NCBI RefSeq assembly: GCF_030704535.1 | Contig: NC_081822.1 | Span: 7,668,501 to 7,732,500 of the forward strand | Origin: Vitis vinifera | Lineage: Eukaryota; Streptophyta; Magnoliopsida; Vitales; Vitaceae | Direction of reading: 5' to 3' | DNA: 64,000 nucleotides | Part shown: piece by piece, positions 21,842 to 35,237 of the stretch | Layout of the letters: each line of letters starts with the position of its first letter | How positions within the stretch are numbered: the first letter of the stretch is position 1 | Made by a program: the position numbers and the translations under genes | The notes under the pieces: model-generated | Seen by the model: only the letters and a program-made list of their open reading frames with translations | What the model was told of the DNA's origin: nothing | Database searches by the model: none

Positions 21842-22700
21842 ATGACACTCTTAGAAACACCATTCATTTTAAAGGAACGAAGTTGGTCTTTGTGTCAAAA
21901 TGGCTTCTCCTATTGTTTGAAGGTTGCAGTCCTCTCTGCCCTCAAGAGCTTATATTAAGGAATTGAAAATGACCCAATCTTGCTAATATTTTGAAGAAAG
22001 GGCAGACTCAGGCTTCAAAAAAGAATCTTTAGCTAAATAGTTAAGCATTATCTCTTCATTAGACCATAAGTACAAGACCTGGAATACAACACCACCTTCA
22101 ATTTCTTATACCATATACGTATAATTATTGCCAGAATACTGATAACTTAATAAAATTAACGAACTTATAAAAAATTTCTGTTTTCAACGTTAGAAAGAAT
22201 ATATTTCATGGAAGCAAGAGAGTATGTTAATGTCGGAAATAATTAAAGGGTCTGCTAGTGGGACCATTTCCAGCTTCCAAGTCTCTGGTGGATGGGGAGA
22301 ACCAAAATGTCTAGTTTATATTTTGGGCTGCGACTTGTATAGGAATCATACCCATAGATAAAGGTTTTGATGGTGACTTCTACAATTCTCCAGACTCCAG
22401 AAAGTCCAAGCACTGTATTTGTATAAAACTGATATCCAATCATGCCAGGGACATGTCTCAGAACTGTTAATGAATGGTAAGCATGCATTGACATATGGCT
22501 CATGAATTGTTAAATGCTTTCCAACTTTGTTTCAATCCCCCAAGTACTTGGTTGGAATGAAGTGACAAAAATTTGGGAAATGCACAAAAGCGTGTTGACA
22601 GGGACAACACCGTATTGAAGCCCTCCAGGCTCCAGCAAAGCTGGATGCTTTTGCCTTTACAAGGAGGCCACTTCTTCTACTGTTTGATACTATATTCATT
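21842..22700. repeat. Tandem segmental duplication, copy A
   Basis: About 860 bp is repeated 1.3 kb downstream (23138-24000), same orientation. Shared landmarks: GTGTCAAAATGGCTTCTC, CTGCCCTCA, AGAATATATTTCATGGAA, AAGTCCAAGCACT, GCTCATGAATTGTTAAATG and CAGCAAAGCTGGATG. Short minus-strand frames exist in both copies (for example VLGLS...VTI...YDSY) but their frames shift between copies, arguing against current coding. Confidence 0.7.
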
Positions 22701-22819
22701 TCAGGAGAGTGTTTAATACCTGAATGTATGAAATGCAAGGGGTCTAGGAAGTTGATGGAGTGGTTAGATATGAGTTCAGGCTGCATTTACATGGAGAAAC
22801 AGAGGGGATTCAGGATTGT

Positions 22820-22998
22820 CGATTGTGTTAAGAGGAATAAACCAATAAAAGAAATGATGCCGAAGGACGGCCAGATCGTGGAGGTGAGTCTGACTGTCTA
22901 TAGAATTGGCAAAAATAGAACTTGGTCCGTCCCTTAACCTTTACCTAACGAGTGCTTGCCGACTTACAACTCACCATCATACACATGTACTTGTTGTG
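22820..22998. repeat. Dispersed repeat, copy 2
   Basis: This is the second copy of the segment at 15375-15565. It lies between the two halves of the tandem duplication. Confidence 0.6.
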
Positions 22999-23137
22999 TA
23001 CATTTCATTATGTCTCTTCAACTAGGGAGAATTTTCTTCCATAGTTTTAGGTCATGTCCCATGGTTGATTTGGAGGTGGGTGAATGTGGTAGGAGACAAA
23101 TATTATATTCATATTATATGGTTACTCATTGAGACTC

Positions 23138-24000
23138 AATGACACTTGGTGTCAAAATGGCTTCTCTTATCGTTTGAAGGTTCCAGTCTTTGCTGCCCTC
23201 AAAAATAGCTTAATTTGCTCATTTTTTTAAAGGCTGGCAGACCCATGTCACAAAAAGAATCTTTTGTTAAATAGTTAGTATTATCTCTATATTAAACATA
23301 ATTACAAGACCTAGAATACAGTACCATCTTGAATTTCTTATAGCATATACATATACATACGCAAAAATAATGATAACTTAATAGAATGGTCATAATTAAA
23401 AAAAAAAAAATACATGTTATCAGCGTTGAAAAGAATATATTTCATGGAAACAATGAAGTATTTTAATGTCTTGAATTTATGATCAAAGGAGCTATTAATA
23501 GGACCACTCCCAACTTCCAAGTCACTTATGGATGCTTGTAAACCGAAATTTTGATTTAATATTTTTGAATTCTAGCTACCTGGCTGACTTGTATGAATCA
23601 TACCAATAAATAATTCCATTGATGGTGACTTGCACAAATTCTCCAAACTCTGAAAGTCCAAGCACTTTATGTATTAACGAAGCTGTTACCCCACTCAAAT
23701 TATGCCACAAATTGTTCTCTTTCTGGTCACTTCATTATTGTTGGTTTGGAGAGTATAGTTTTAGCGGGTACTGATCCTACTGGAAGAAGAAATGTGAAGA
23801 AGACATAGCTCATGAATTGTTAAATGTTTTCAACCCCTAAATTGGTTGGAATGAAGTATTAGAAATGGGCAAATTATACAAAGCGTGTTGACGAGGGCAA
23901 CACTGTTTCGAAGGCTGGACCACCCCCAGCCCCCCTCCAGCAAAGCTGGATGAGTCTTTACAAGGAGGCCACTTCTACTGTTTGATGGTATATTTGACTT
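23138..24000. repeat. Tandem segmental duplication, copy B
   Basis: This partner of 21842-22700 is nearly the same length but clearly diverged, with many small insertions and deletions. The conserved end is CAAGGAGGCCACTTCT near 23960. Confidence 0.7.
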
Positions 24001-24853
24001 CAATTCATTCCTAGAAACCTGATAATGGTAAACCCTAAACAACACATAGATGGAAATAGTGCATTCACAGTTGTATTCAGACAAAGAAACAAAAGACTGA
24101 AATGATGCATTCACTGTTGTATTCACACATGCAAAAAGAAAAAAGAAAGACATGGTACTAGTTTCCAAAGTACCGATTACAAAAGTTGCAATGAAGGTAA
24201 TTAGAGTAGGGGCAAATGGCTAGTTGAAACAAAGCAGGCACCATATATAAGTAAAACATTTCAGGTTGGCGTGTAATACTGGGTGTATTAAATGTTATGG
24301 CCATAGGTAGATGAAATGGTGGATTGTGACCATGAAAGACAAACTGGGGTTTTTTTCTTTACCTAGTCTTCCCCCACTACCAACCACCACCACTAGGTGG
24401 AATTTTCTCTCTTAATCATCAGCACAGGTTTTAGACATGAAACAATGATGGACAATCAACAGAAACTGTGGACTCAGCTTTAAGCACATGTTAAAGCATC
24501 AACACACAATTTTTTGCATCAATAAAAGTAAACACAATTAATGGTGTTCACAAGAGAAAACCGGGTAAGGTTTTTATGTATATTTAACCAACAGTCAGGC
24601 GTTGAATCTGGCCATTTCCTTAAAAAACGAAGAATTATATAAATCCTCCTAACCTGAAAAGTCTTATTACTTTGATCAACCAATTGTTTTCAGGTCTCCA
24701 ACTACCTAACCTAGAGAAAACCCTTCATTACCAAACAATTTTCTCTTCCCTTCAATCGAGCTGGGTCATTAAGGTTCTCCAACTTCAGAGAAAAGCTCTA
24801 GCAATCATAAACTCCAACCACCTGCTTGAAGTTATACCACAGGAACTGTGAGA
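24001..24853. other. 3' flank of the APRT gene
   Basis: No further exon or element is recognisable here. It should contain the 3' UTR and polyadenylation region of the gene, which I cannot place exactly. Confidence 0.5.
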
Positions 24854-27800
24854 TCAAGCTGCACTTACAAGGACAAACAGTGGTTTGTCTCCTAATCGGT
24901 CCCTACCCTGCAATAAGACAAAGTGCAAAATAGCAATGCATCAAAAGAAAGAATTATAGGGAAAAAATGGTGATGCATTTAAATGACAGGATTCAACAGA
25001 GTGAGCAAGAGGCAACAAAAGAAACCAAGTTTATGAAGATAGTTGGCATAGCCAGTAAGGTCTTAGCTCCAGAAATGAAGATATCCAAAACATAATGTTA
25101 AAATCCTGTAAAATTTAGAAGTTTTTATGCAAGCCTAGTATTTTTTCAAATAAACAGAAGTTATTTCTTAAGAAAAATAAACCAAAAATACCCAAAAATA
25201 ACCTATTAAAAGATTTTATATTTTAAAATTAAATATTCAGGAAAAAAATGAAAATAGTGGAAATAAATAGGCTAGATGGACCAAGTTCAGGTTGGCAATT
25301 TTTTAAAAGGGTCAGGTTCCTATTGACCACAGAGGCTGCATTGAAGACACTTGACAGACCAGTTGCTATTCCAACACAATGTTAATGTTGTAAGTAGAAT
25401 ATAACTAATTTCTGCATCAGTATTTGCCCATTTTCCCCCCTGAATCCTATTAATTTCAGTTTTTCTTTCCATTTTAGATGCAACTCATGAATTGTTTCAT
25501 TGCTTTCTTGGGTTCCTTATTCATCATTTTGATCATTTTTCTTTCTTTCTTTCTTTAGCTGGCTATCAGAGATCAAAGGTGTTGAAGTTAATTTTTTGAT
25601 AGGCAGGGTAAAGTTCTTAATTTTCTACAATAAATGTTATGTTTGCAAACGAATTATCAATTCCTGAACTATTAAACAACATTACTTTGCTGAAAAATTG
25701 GACATGATTTTGTAGTCCTATTAATATAAAGATATTGATAAATTTGAATTTCATATTGAGAAGATGTGATAGACCTCAGTGTTGCATCCCATTACTATAC
25801 TATATTAGGACAACAAGCACTGACATATGAAGTCTCCTTAACCTTTGTCTTTTCATATTTGTTTATTTATTTATTTATTTTTATTTCTTATTTCCAATAT
25901 TTTCTATCTTGTTTGTCCAGTAATTCATTTTATTTAATACTTGGGTTTGATTGAAAGTTTGAACAATTTATGTATATATTGACACAGGATTTGACTTACC
26001 AAAAAAATAAAATAAAATAAGTGTTGACATTGAATTGATCCACTGATGCATCTGTATTTTGGGACATTGATAAATCTGTCAACATTGACATTTAAGACTA
26101 TGGGCATTTGAACACATTTAGATATTGTCATTCAACATTAAGATAGTATTTGACTTAGAAAAAAAAAAAAAAAAAAAAGAGGGAAAAACATTGACTTTGG
26201 ATTTGTCCATTGATACATCTATAATTGGGACAATAATGCATTAGTTAACATTGACATTGAGAGAGAAGAAAGGCTAATCTAAAGAACAGCTTGTACAAAC
26301 CACCATACAACTGCTTGTCATTTTCGAAACTATAAGATGCAGGCAGTTTTTTTGCTTTGGGAACAAATGGAGAAATAAAGGCAAAATTGTTGCTACCCCA
26401 GTTTGCCTGGGTTGTTTGTACAAGCTGATTGTGTATGGTACCACTCCAAAATCGTGAGAAAGAAAGAAGGAGCTTATATTAATTTTCCTTGGGATCTAGC
26501 AAGTAACCTCAAAACACTATTTTGACAGTATTCTGGCAAAAAGGTGTTTCAATAAGCTGAGCATCATGTTATAGAGCTTCTAAGCTTAACTGTTTATGAT
26601 AGGCTAACTATAATTTTTTTTTTCTCTCTTTTTGCCAACCAAAAAAGAAAGAATTCTAAGTTGAAGATGCTTTCCATAAATAAGACCATACCTTTAGCTC
26701 TGGTAATTCAATGACACAAGCACACTCAACCACATCCACCTCAACCCGTTCTGCAGAGAAAAGTTATATTAAGATATAAAATCTGGAAAATTTCAATATT
26801 GATGGGAATGAGCGGAAGCTGATGTTTCTCAGGTCATATGAAACAAGACATGTGCCAAATCAAGTCGCCTTTAGGGAACTCATTTGAAGTGTTATGTGGC
26901 AGACTAATAATATAGAAAATATTTTGTTGAATCAGAGAGATTTCCAAGATTTATCGACAATTAAATAAGTTAAATGCCCATGTTGGATGTGAACTAACGT
27001 GAAGTTGCTCTAAAACATGTATCCAACTTGCTGACAGGACCGTCCAACAAAGGAAAGGAGTAAATTAGTTCAAATTTACTAAAAGTTCCAGGAGATTTTC
27101 TTAATATTCCTTGATTACATGGTTTATTTCAAAACCAATGCACTATCAATGTTGGCCATGATGTTAAATAGACAACAGACACATCATTATATCCTGAGGT
27201 ATAAAAGAAAAAGAGTTGGATACTTTCACAATTCATCTATATCTCTATATCCTAACACTCAATGACAATACAAACTTGACATCTAAACACAAACCCAAAC
27301 TAAAGACCAGGTAACATAAACCTCCAAATAGATACAGCTAACAGAAGCAGCAAGGTAATTTATAAGTAGAACATAATCTCTTTCACTATCCCATGCAAGC
27401 CTTTCCAAACATCCAGCAAGCCTCCCATCAACAACATGAAGGAAATTAGTGGTATGTGGACCTAACCTCTTTCTCACATCCACCAAAAGAAGCGAAAAAG
27501 GGAAAATGAAAAGAAAAAAAAGAAAAAAAAAACAGCTATGCAAACATTTATAAATAGATAATAAGAGAAAGTAAACATTGATATGCCACCAAATTCAGAT
27601 AAAGAAAAGAAAAACACTCTACCAAGGAGGTTGATTGCAGCACACAACGTTCCCCCAGTTGCAATGAGATCATCTATGACTAAGGCCCGTTCTCCAGCTT
27701 GTACAGCCCCAACATGCATCTCAATTTTGTCTGTTCCATACTCCAATGCATACTCTTGAGAAATAACCGCCCCTGATAAGAACATCAAATCATTAAAACT

Positions 27801-30800
27801 CTATGCAACATGGAATGTTCTGATAAGCACAGTTAAGAAGACTCTTAGGAAACATATAAAATAAAAGTTATTGGCGTTCTTGGAAAATACATTTAAAAAA
27901 AACTAACTAAATAAATAACTAAGGTGATAAAGGTTCAAAATAAAAATCTAACTGATCCCAAATATAAGCAAAAGTTTTACCATAAAACAAGATATCAAGA
28001 ACAAACTAGAATTGCACTCATGGATACAAGAAGGGTATATGATAAAAGTAGGTGCAAGGGTAGCATGTTCATTTATAGAAACTGACAATAAATCCGATAA
28101 ACAGACCATTTTGAAAATTTTCAATAATACAACTTCTGACAATCTTTAGAAGCAATGAATTCTTTATATTGTCTTAACAAACTATTTCTCAAGTAAAGTA
28201 TAAAGCATGTAGAACTTAGTCACGTATTATCTTGGATGATAAAATAAAATTTATTAAGATGTATGTGGAGAGAGTATGCCGCACATAGACTTGTTACCAA
28301 CTGACTCAAGCAACAAAACAATCTTGAATCTTGATATAAAAGATCGTATCCTAGGAGTGGTCCCCATAGGTCATATACAGTTAGGAAGCAGTATGAGATT
28401 ATGGTATGGTTGTGGCAGTTGATCGAGGTAGAGATGTACAGTTTGAGCCTTGACACAGTATGCATCACAGTAATTTTTACACACTGTAATCATAGCGTCT
28501 AAAAAAGATGACATTTCCTTGGATTAAATGCAGCAACACCAAAAGGCTATTAGTGAACCTTTTAGCATCCTTTGAACTAGTACAGAAGCTCTCACATGAT
28601 AGTAGCAAGTTCCAGTGAAATACAAGTAATAAATTAGTCGACTTTTGCATATTGAGCATCAATAATCATAATAACAACCCAGACACATAAGATGCAATAG
28701 CAGAATCATACCAAGTACCTATGGCTAAATTTAGTGAAGCACTGATCCTACATTTGAATATAACAGCAATAACTAAGAGATGAAGCTCTTTGATTGCCTT
28801 ATCTGAGAGCCCACTGAAGGTGACAAGTACAACATATACTTGCATTACAGAATTGGTTATATTGGTGGTTCAAAAAACTAACTAAAGCTAAAGCACATAA
28901 CTAATAGACAACAAAATAAATAAATAAATAATAGAAAAACAGAATACTTTGTTTCTTTTTTGGATAGGTAAACAAGCAAATATATTAAAATCACTTGGAA
29001 AAGGCACACAAAGTACACATGGAGTATACAAGTAGCAACCGAATACAAGCAAACAGAAAGAGAAACAACAAACCAACACCCGATACAAAAGCTTCACCCT
29101 AAAGGCCTACAAAAATATAGAAACCCCAAACTTATCAAACTCTTGGGTAAAACCCAACTGAATCACCCCACTACTCTCACTCCACTCTTCCTTGCACTTC
29201 CCGAAGACCACCTTCTACCCCATAGGATTACAAAATAAGCCCACAACCCCAAAACCCTTACCTTTAGACCAGGTGAGAGAACTCCGCCACACTCCTCTTT
29301 TATAATCCTCCAATTTCTGAGGAGAGACGAACACCTAGCCTCTAAGCCAAACAACAGCAACCTAAAAAATCACTACCTACAAGGTCACTTACAAACCATC
29401 TTCCACTCACTACTCCAACTCCTCTCTTTTTTGTTTGAATTGCAGTAATTGACTTAACATCCCAAATATTGAAGCTCCCTAACAATCCATAACAAGATGC
29501 TTTTATTGAAAGGTTTACAAAACTGAAAGAAATCATATTATCACACTTGTTGACACATTATTACCAATCACTCAATAAGACCATGTAGAAACTAGCAATG
29601 CATAAACTCTTTCAACACTGATGCAAGTTATTTCATTGCACTAGATAAAAAAAAATCATTATCACAGACTGCATTGTTCTCCTGACTCTCCTGACTAATA
29701 AAAAAGTTGATGCCATCCAAGAACTAATTGAGGAAGGCAAAAACTGGATGGTAAAGACATACCAGGCAATTTATTAGGTTTTCTCATGGGGACAAATTTT
29801 GCTCCAATGGCCAATGCAATTGGCGGACCAAATATAAAACCTCTTGCTTCAATACCTGCAGAAAGTCATGGATATCAAATTAAAAAAATTATAGTTAGTT
29901 CCACCGAAAACAAAAGCAAAATCAGGGAATTGCTAATCCAATACTTAACTGCATGAAAAACAATGATAAAACTGCAGTACGTCTAAAATAATTTAACTTG
30001 GTAAGTTTTTGGCAAACCAAAACCTAGCCACTTAGCCAAGTTTTGATTTGAAAAAATCTGACAAAATGATCTCCAACAAACATTTAAAGACATGAGGTAA
30101 CAGTAATTCCATCCATGTATAGTTAATTCCTTCCCTCGAGAAAGGAGGAGCAGAGGAGGCCTTGGATACTTGAAGTTGTAGACTTGTAGCTTTTAGAAGA
30201 CCATTTTGAGAATCCTTCCTTTGTTTCAAACAGAATTGGATTTTTTGAACAAATGACAACAACATTTTTCCTATGATACTTGATATGGGAAACCATGAAA
30301 GAGTCCAAACCATTAACATTTCCAGCCTGGCAACTTATATGTATATTTTCGCACTTCTTTATAGAAGGTAGAAAGACCAAGAAATTGAATTAATGGAGAA
30401 TTGGAAACTGGTGTCTATATATTGAGAGTTTGTGAGATCAGGGGAGGTTGAGATGAAAAATCGGGATGACTTTCTAGCTTCCTTCCATGTATGCATCTTC
30501 CAGTGTCATTAACAAATTGCAAGACCAAGTAATAATGATATCCTTCCAAGTTCCAATAAAATGCAATTGGAAAGACCCAAAATTATTCAATAATGCCATT
30601 TTATGTATAGAGAAAAGCTACAGAGAAAAGTATATTTAACTACCTGATCCACAAAGATGGGTTTTTCCAATTAAATATGGTGTATGATGGTCAAACTTGC
30701 AAGCAATGGATCGAATATTAATTCATCACAGTTTCCATTATTCCTTAGTATTATTTTCTGTCTAAATTTTGGTGCACTTGGTGATGCCTAGGGATATTCA

Positions 30801-31642
30801 AAACTTTGCTAGATGATAGTGATCAAGTATGCAAGGAGAGAAATAGGCCTTTCTTTCTCTTTTGGTGGGTAGGGGCGCGGTGAGACTGAGGAAAGCACAT
30901 TGCATATATTGGAGGACTGTAATTCCTAATCCTTCTCTTATACAGGAGTTAGATCAAATCTGGCTCATATTTTCATGGTGCTTCCGAATACATTTTCTTG
31001 TCCCAAATGAATCACTGGACTTGACTACACCCACTTAGAAAAACATAAAAATTACTTTCTTTATTATCATAATCATAAACTAATGGAAAAATCACATGAC
31101 TAAAAGAATTAAAAAACAGTTATTAGGATAAGATTTTTTTTATGCCATTAAAAAATTTATGTTGATTGTAGGTACATTGTTAACAGACAATTAGGAAAAC
31201 CTAAGACAGATAATAAGTAAAGCACGGTGGAAGTAAAGAACAAAATAACCAAAGCAAACCTAAACTAAGAAACAAGCGTAATACCTGCAACAACAGAGAT
31301 GTTTTTCCCTTTGTATCTCTCAACAAACAAATCGATAGTGTCCTTGAAAGCCTGAGGGTCGAGAAGCAATGTTGTTATGTCCTGAAACATAATACCTGCC
31401 CCCAAACCAAAAGCAACATACCATCAGATAGCCTCTATTAAATACTATAAACTCAGTGAGAGACAAAACTACGGAATACTCAGATGATAAAATGGAAAAC
31501 CCAGATCGGAAGTATGAATTGATCCGAGTTATCATAAATCACAACTTTTTGAGTTTTAACCTGGTTTGGGAAAGTCGGGGATGACCCGAATCGCAGAAGA
31601 AATTCGAGCAATACGATGATCCTGGGCATCCTCAGAAGCCAT
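24854..31642 (-). CDS. APT1: Adenine phosphoribosyltransferase, cytosolic type
   Basis: Six exons join in phase: 31642-31561, 31395-31285, 29855-29763, 27772-27623, 26750-26692 and 24907-24854 (TGA), giving 549 nt and 182 aa. The enzyme converts adenine plus PRPP to AMP (purine salvage; in plants also removes cytokinin bases). The protein begins [20 protein letters not shown] and continues with [40 protein letters not shown] and the PRPP-binding loop [14 protein letters not shown] at residues 125-138; it ends LFVLVSAA. Length equals the plant APT1 family and there is no transit peptide, so a cytosolic location is expected. It spreads over 6.8 kb because introns 2, 3 and 5 are 1.4-2.0 kb long; intron 3 carries a retroelement fragment. 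Confidence 0.96.
25985..26255. repeat. Degenerate 160-bp direct repeat in APRT intron 5
   Basis: ATTTGACTTA followed by an A-rich run, then ATTGA(A/C), ATTG(A/T)TCCA(C/T)TGAT(G/A)CATCT and TTGGGAC, occurs at about 25990 and again at about 26150. The second copy has an A20 run. Confidence 0.5.
26287..26427. repeat. Inverted repeat with 14-bp perfect arms in APRT intron 5
   Basis: CAGCTTGTACAAAC (26287-26300) is exactly reversed at 26414-26427, and CCATACA/TGTATGG flank the arms less regularly. The 113-bp spacer shows no further pairing by eye. It may be a decayed MITE or a chance hairpin. Confidence 0.45.
28953..29450 (-). mobile_element. LINE-related retroposon fragment in APRT intron 3
   Basis: It starts on the plus strand with TTTTTTGGATAGGTAAACAA and AAATATATTAAAATCACTTGG, the same tail as at 5772-5845, then CACACAAAGTACACATGGAG. 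The following C/A-rich sequence resembles the 3' part of the LINE fragment at 52780-53290. The upstream limit is approximate. Confidence 0.5.
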
Positions 31643-34410
31643 TGGTTGGTGTGAGATCTTACAGACCACTGAGTCAGTAGCAACTCAACCAGACGAGATG
31701 CTGCTACCTCGTGCGGGCTGACTCTGCTGTAGCTGCCCAGATGAAACTCTGTTTACTCTTTAAATGACCGAATTGCCGGCGTTTAATGGGGAGACGTCTT
31801 TTCATGTTGTTTTCTGACGGAAATGCCCCTCTTTAAAATTCTCTGGTCAATCGCTCCACTGGTGGGAACAGGTGCATGTGGACAGCTGGGGACGGGATCT
31901 TGGAATAGGAGAGAGAAAGGGTAAAATAGTAAAACTAAAATATCTTGTTGAGTATCTTTCCTGGATGACTTGTGGGGGGGCACTTCAGTCTGTCGGGCGA
32001 ATCAAATCCAAGAAGCTATATGCCCCCAAATCCCTATTCCCCCTCCCCCAAAAGCTCTGGAACTCATGCCTGCTTCTTTACCACCACCTCCTTCTACCCC
32101 TACGTATCGTAAGCCTCGTCACCTTTTTTCCCTCGTCATTTTTTTCATCTATAATGTGAGTCTATCATCCGTCTCATTTTTTTTTTTCCAGAATTTTAAT
32201 AAATCTTACATTATATGGGTGAGTTGTCCAACAACCTAAATATGATGGCCCAAGTCTTAACAATTTCCTAGCAGAGAGAAGAAGTTGCTCAAGTCCAGAA
32301 AGGAAAGGCCAGCCAGCCCAAGTTCGTCATTACTCATTAGTACAGGCCCAACGCCTATGACATTAGATAGAATAGGAAGATACTGATATTTCATTACAGA
32401 CTGTGTGAATGAAATTTGAACACAGGTAAGCCTAAGGACGAACCATGAGAAGGCATATTCTGAATAGAGTAAATTAGGTCCTAGGTCAAGTTTCTGGTTA
32501 GTAGCCACATCAGTGTCCCTCCTAAGCAGGAGCTCTGTTGAGGCGAATGAAGCTTAAGTTTCTTATTAGTAGCCAATTCAGTCCCCAACACCTCAAAACA
32601 AAGGGCTAACCACTTGATAGGCCTAACAGAACATACCATATTCGCATAAAGAAATCAAGCCTCACATGAAAATCGGTTAGCTAGGATGGCCACCAATGTT
32701 GATTCCATTTTCTCAAGTTGGGTGGAAGCGGTGGCTTTTAGTTGATACGACTCCATTGACTATTATTATGACAACATAATGGTCACACCGTGTCGGTTCA
32801 CGCGTGGTCTACATTTTCGTTTTCCCTTTTAACCGGTGACAACTCTTTCATTCATCCCAATTACCAAGGGACCATATTGGTTGGCCTGCACTGCAACTCC
32901 ACCTCCATCTCCATCTCCATCTCCATCTAAACCCCAATTCAATCTCCCAAATATCTACTCAGTTACCTACTGGGCAAACCCATCTCGTCTTCCCGATGCC
33001 CTCGACGCCCGCCGCATCAGATTCCTCTGGAGAATTACTGCAATCACATCGTAATGAAATGAAAACGTTTCCTAAAAAACAAAAAGGAATTCTCAAATAA
33101 GGGAGAATATGTTCTGATGGACAAAACAAAGAAAACGATGAACGATTCTCGACGTCACTTCCAATTGTGAAATCTCTTCTCGAAGCATTTTGAGGTTGAA
33201 TTCAAAGTACGCCGTGTTTTTTATGTTGTCGAAGGTTATATAGCCCACGTTTTTCGTTTCTGAAATTTGGTCATGGCCCATTCAAGTCTGCGGAATCCCA
33301 ACTCCCAAGCCATCTTTGATTAGGTAAGCAGTGACTTCACGAGCCCAAATGATAATTAAGCGAAAGTTTCATAACAGTGGAAACTAACTTATAGGGAAGG
33401 TTCATCCTTTTATAATTAAATTGTGCCTATGGGGGAATGATACGTGCCCCAAAACGTAACTGAGGTACATAACAAAACAGTGTGAACGCTATGTTTTTTC
33501 TATCATAAGCCACCACTTCTTTCGCGTTTGATTAATATTGAGAAAATTACTTTTTCCTGATATAAAAAACTAGTTAAGTCAAAAAGATTTCTTGCATCTC
33601 AAGTTATCATGCCACTGGATTAATGATTAATGTGTCACAGCAGAAACATTGCAGAATATCCCATGTGAAGGGCCACTGTCATTAATTGGCTGCTTTCGCA
33701 TTACAGTGGAACTCTTAAGAAAAAAAAAAACAAAGGGTGTAAAACAGGCTACGGATTAAACCCAGAAACCCACATCAGTTTCCCTATGCCAGGCTGGCAT
33801 GTGGGACGGGACAGATATTATATAGAAGCATCCCATGGTTGCGAAAGACAAAGCTGAGTTATTTTGATGCTAATATAAATTTGGTGGGCATGGGAAACCC
33901 CACCCAAATTGGAAAAATCCATGTGATTAGGTGTTGTGGTTACTTAAAGATTGGATATGCGCAAGTACATGCATTTTATGTCTGATGGAATGATATTAGT
34001 GGCCTAGTGGGGGGTGGGAAGTGAGGGTGGGTGGTTACAATTAAGGTTTACCTCACATTGGTTACCGGCTGCTGGCTGCTGGCTGCCGGCTGCCGCCAAG
34101 GGGTGGTTGTGGGAACATTTGAACGCGTTTTGTTTGTGGGGTTTATGTAATTTGAATGTGTTGACTTAGAAGCAGTCGTCAGTTGTGAGCCACAGTCTCA
34201 CTCTCTTCCTTCCCTTGCCTTTTCCCTTTGTACTAGAAGCAGGCCCACACATGTTATCCTCTCACGCCCTTTTGAATTTGACTCTCCACTACAGAAGAAA
34301 ACTCAACGCAAACGTGCTCCACTTGGTTCCTAATTAATTTAAGTGCAAGTTCATCCTCTACCTCTTCCTTTCCTCACACTTGTCACGCAACTTCCTTCCT
34401 TCCCACTCCT
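31643..34410. other. Divergent intergenic region between APRT (-) and ZAT10-like (+)
   Basis: This is the promoter space of two genes read away from each other. It contains a (CCATCT)n run (32904-32927), a GGCTGCT-type reiteration (about 34068-34095) and a CAMTA-like ACGCGT near 34124 upstream of the zinc-finger gene. The frame at 32836-33054 spans the microsatellite and is not a supported gene. Confidence 0.5.
32904..32927. repeat. (CCATCT)n microsatellite
   Basis: Four hexamer units are present in intergenic DNA. Confidence 0.85.
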
Positions 34411-34417
34411 TATAAGA
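34411..34417 (+). promoter_or_regulatory. Probable TATA box of the ZAT10-like gene
   Basis: TATAAGA lies 125 bp before the ATG in a CT-rich promoter; transcription would start near 34440, giving a leader of about 95 nt. Confidence 0.5.
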
Positions 34418-34535
34418 CCATACCACTCCCTCACTCAAATTCATTCATCTCAAATCTCACCAGTCCTTCAGAGTTCCTCAACCCGCATACCTTTTCTCTC
34501 AGTGTTTCTCTCTGCCTACTTCATCTCCCTCTTTC

Positions 34536-35237
34536 ATGGCTCTCGAAGCTCTCAACTCACCAACCACACCCACGCCTTCCTTTCACTACGAACAACCCAG
34601 CCTCCACTCTCTGGAGTCATGGGCCAAGCGCAAGCGTTCCAAGCGTCCTCGCTTCGACAACCAACCTACAGAGGAAGAGTATCTGGCTCTCTGCCTCATC
34701 ATGTTGGCTCGAGGAGGCGCCGCCGCCTCCACCGTCTCACACCGCCGCCATCTCTCTCCCCCTCCTGCCCTGCAGGTGGAAGCTCCTAAACTCACATACA
34801 AATGTTCAGTTTGTAACAAGGCCTTCGCATCCTACCAGGCACTAGGGGGACACAAGGCCAGCCACCGTAAGCAGTCCGGATCCGATGACCTGTCGGCCTC
34901 CATCACCACCACAAGCACCGCGGCCGCTGCCAGCGGTGGTAGGACTCATGAGTGTTCCATCTGTCACAAGACTTTCCCCACTGGACAGGCTTTGGGTGGA
35001 CACAAGCGATGCCACTACGAAGGCGGCGCCAGCGTCAGCAGTGGCGTTACCTCGTCCGAAGGTGTGGGGTCAACCCACAGCCACCGTGACTTCGACCTCA
35101 ACCTGCCGGCTTTTCCCGAATTATGGTCCGCACGTCGATTCCCAGTCGATGACGAGGTCGAGAGTCCTCTGCCGACAAAGAAGCCCCGTCTCCAGATGCT
35201 GCCGCCAAAAACCGAAGTCTCTCTAGATCACCATTAG
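34536..35237 (+). CDS. ZAT10: C2H2 zinc-finger repressor, ZAT10/STZ-like
   Basis: An intronless 233-aa protein. In order: basic nuclear signal KRKRSKRPR (31-39), the B-box [14 protein letters not shown] (47-60), first finger [20 protein letters not shown] with C90, C93, H106 and H110, second finger [20 protein letters not shown] with C140, C143, H156 and H160, and the EAR repression motif DFDLNLP (185-191). Both fingers have the plant-specific QALGGH. This is the C1-2i layout of ZAT10/STZ, AZF and SCOF-1, nuclear stress-induced repressors in drought, cold, salt and jasmonate responses. Family assignment is firm; orthology with ZAT10 itself rather than AZF2 is likely but not proven. Start chosen because it is the first ATG after the CT-rich leader in this frame and matches family N termini (MALEAL). 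Confidence 0.96.
   Translation: MALEALNSPTTPTPSFHYEQPSLHSLESWAKRKRSKRPRFDNQPTEEEYLALCLIMLARGGAAASTVSHRRHLSPPPALQVEAPKLTYKCSVCNKAFASYQALGGHKASHRKQSGSDDLSASITTTSTAAAASGGRTHECSICHKTFPTGQALGGHKRCHYEGGASVSSGVTSSEGVGSTHSHRDFDLNLPAFPELWSARRFPVDDEVESPLPTKKPRLQMLPPKTEVSLDHH

Noticed and set aside
32836..33054. 72-aa frame with a Pro-Ser repeat
   Set aside because: The repeat comes from a (CCATCT)n microsatellite; nothing else resembles a protein family.
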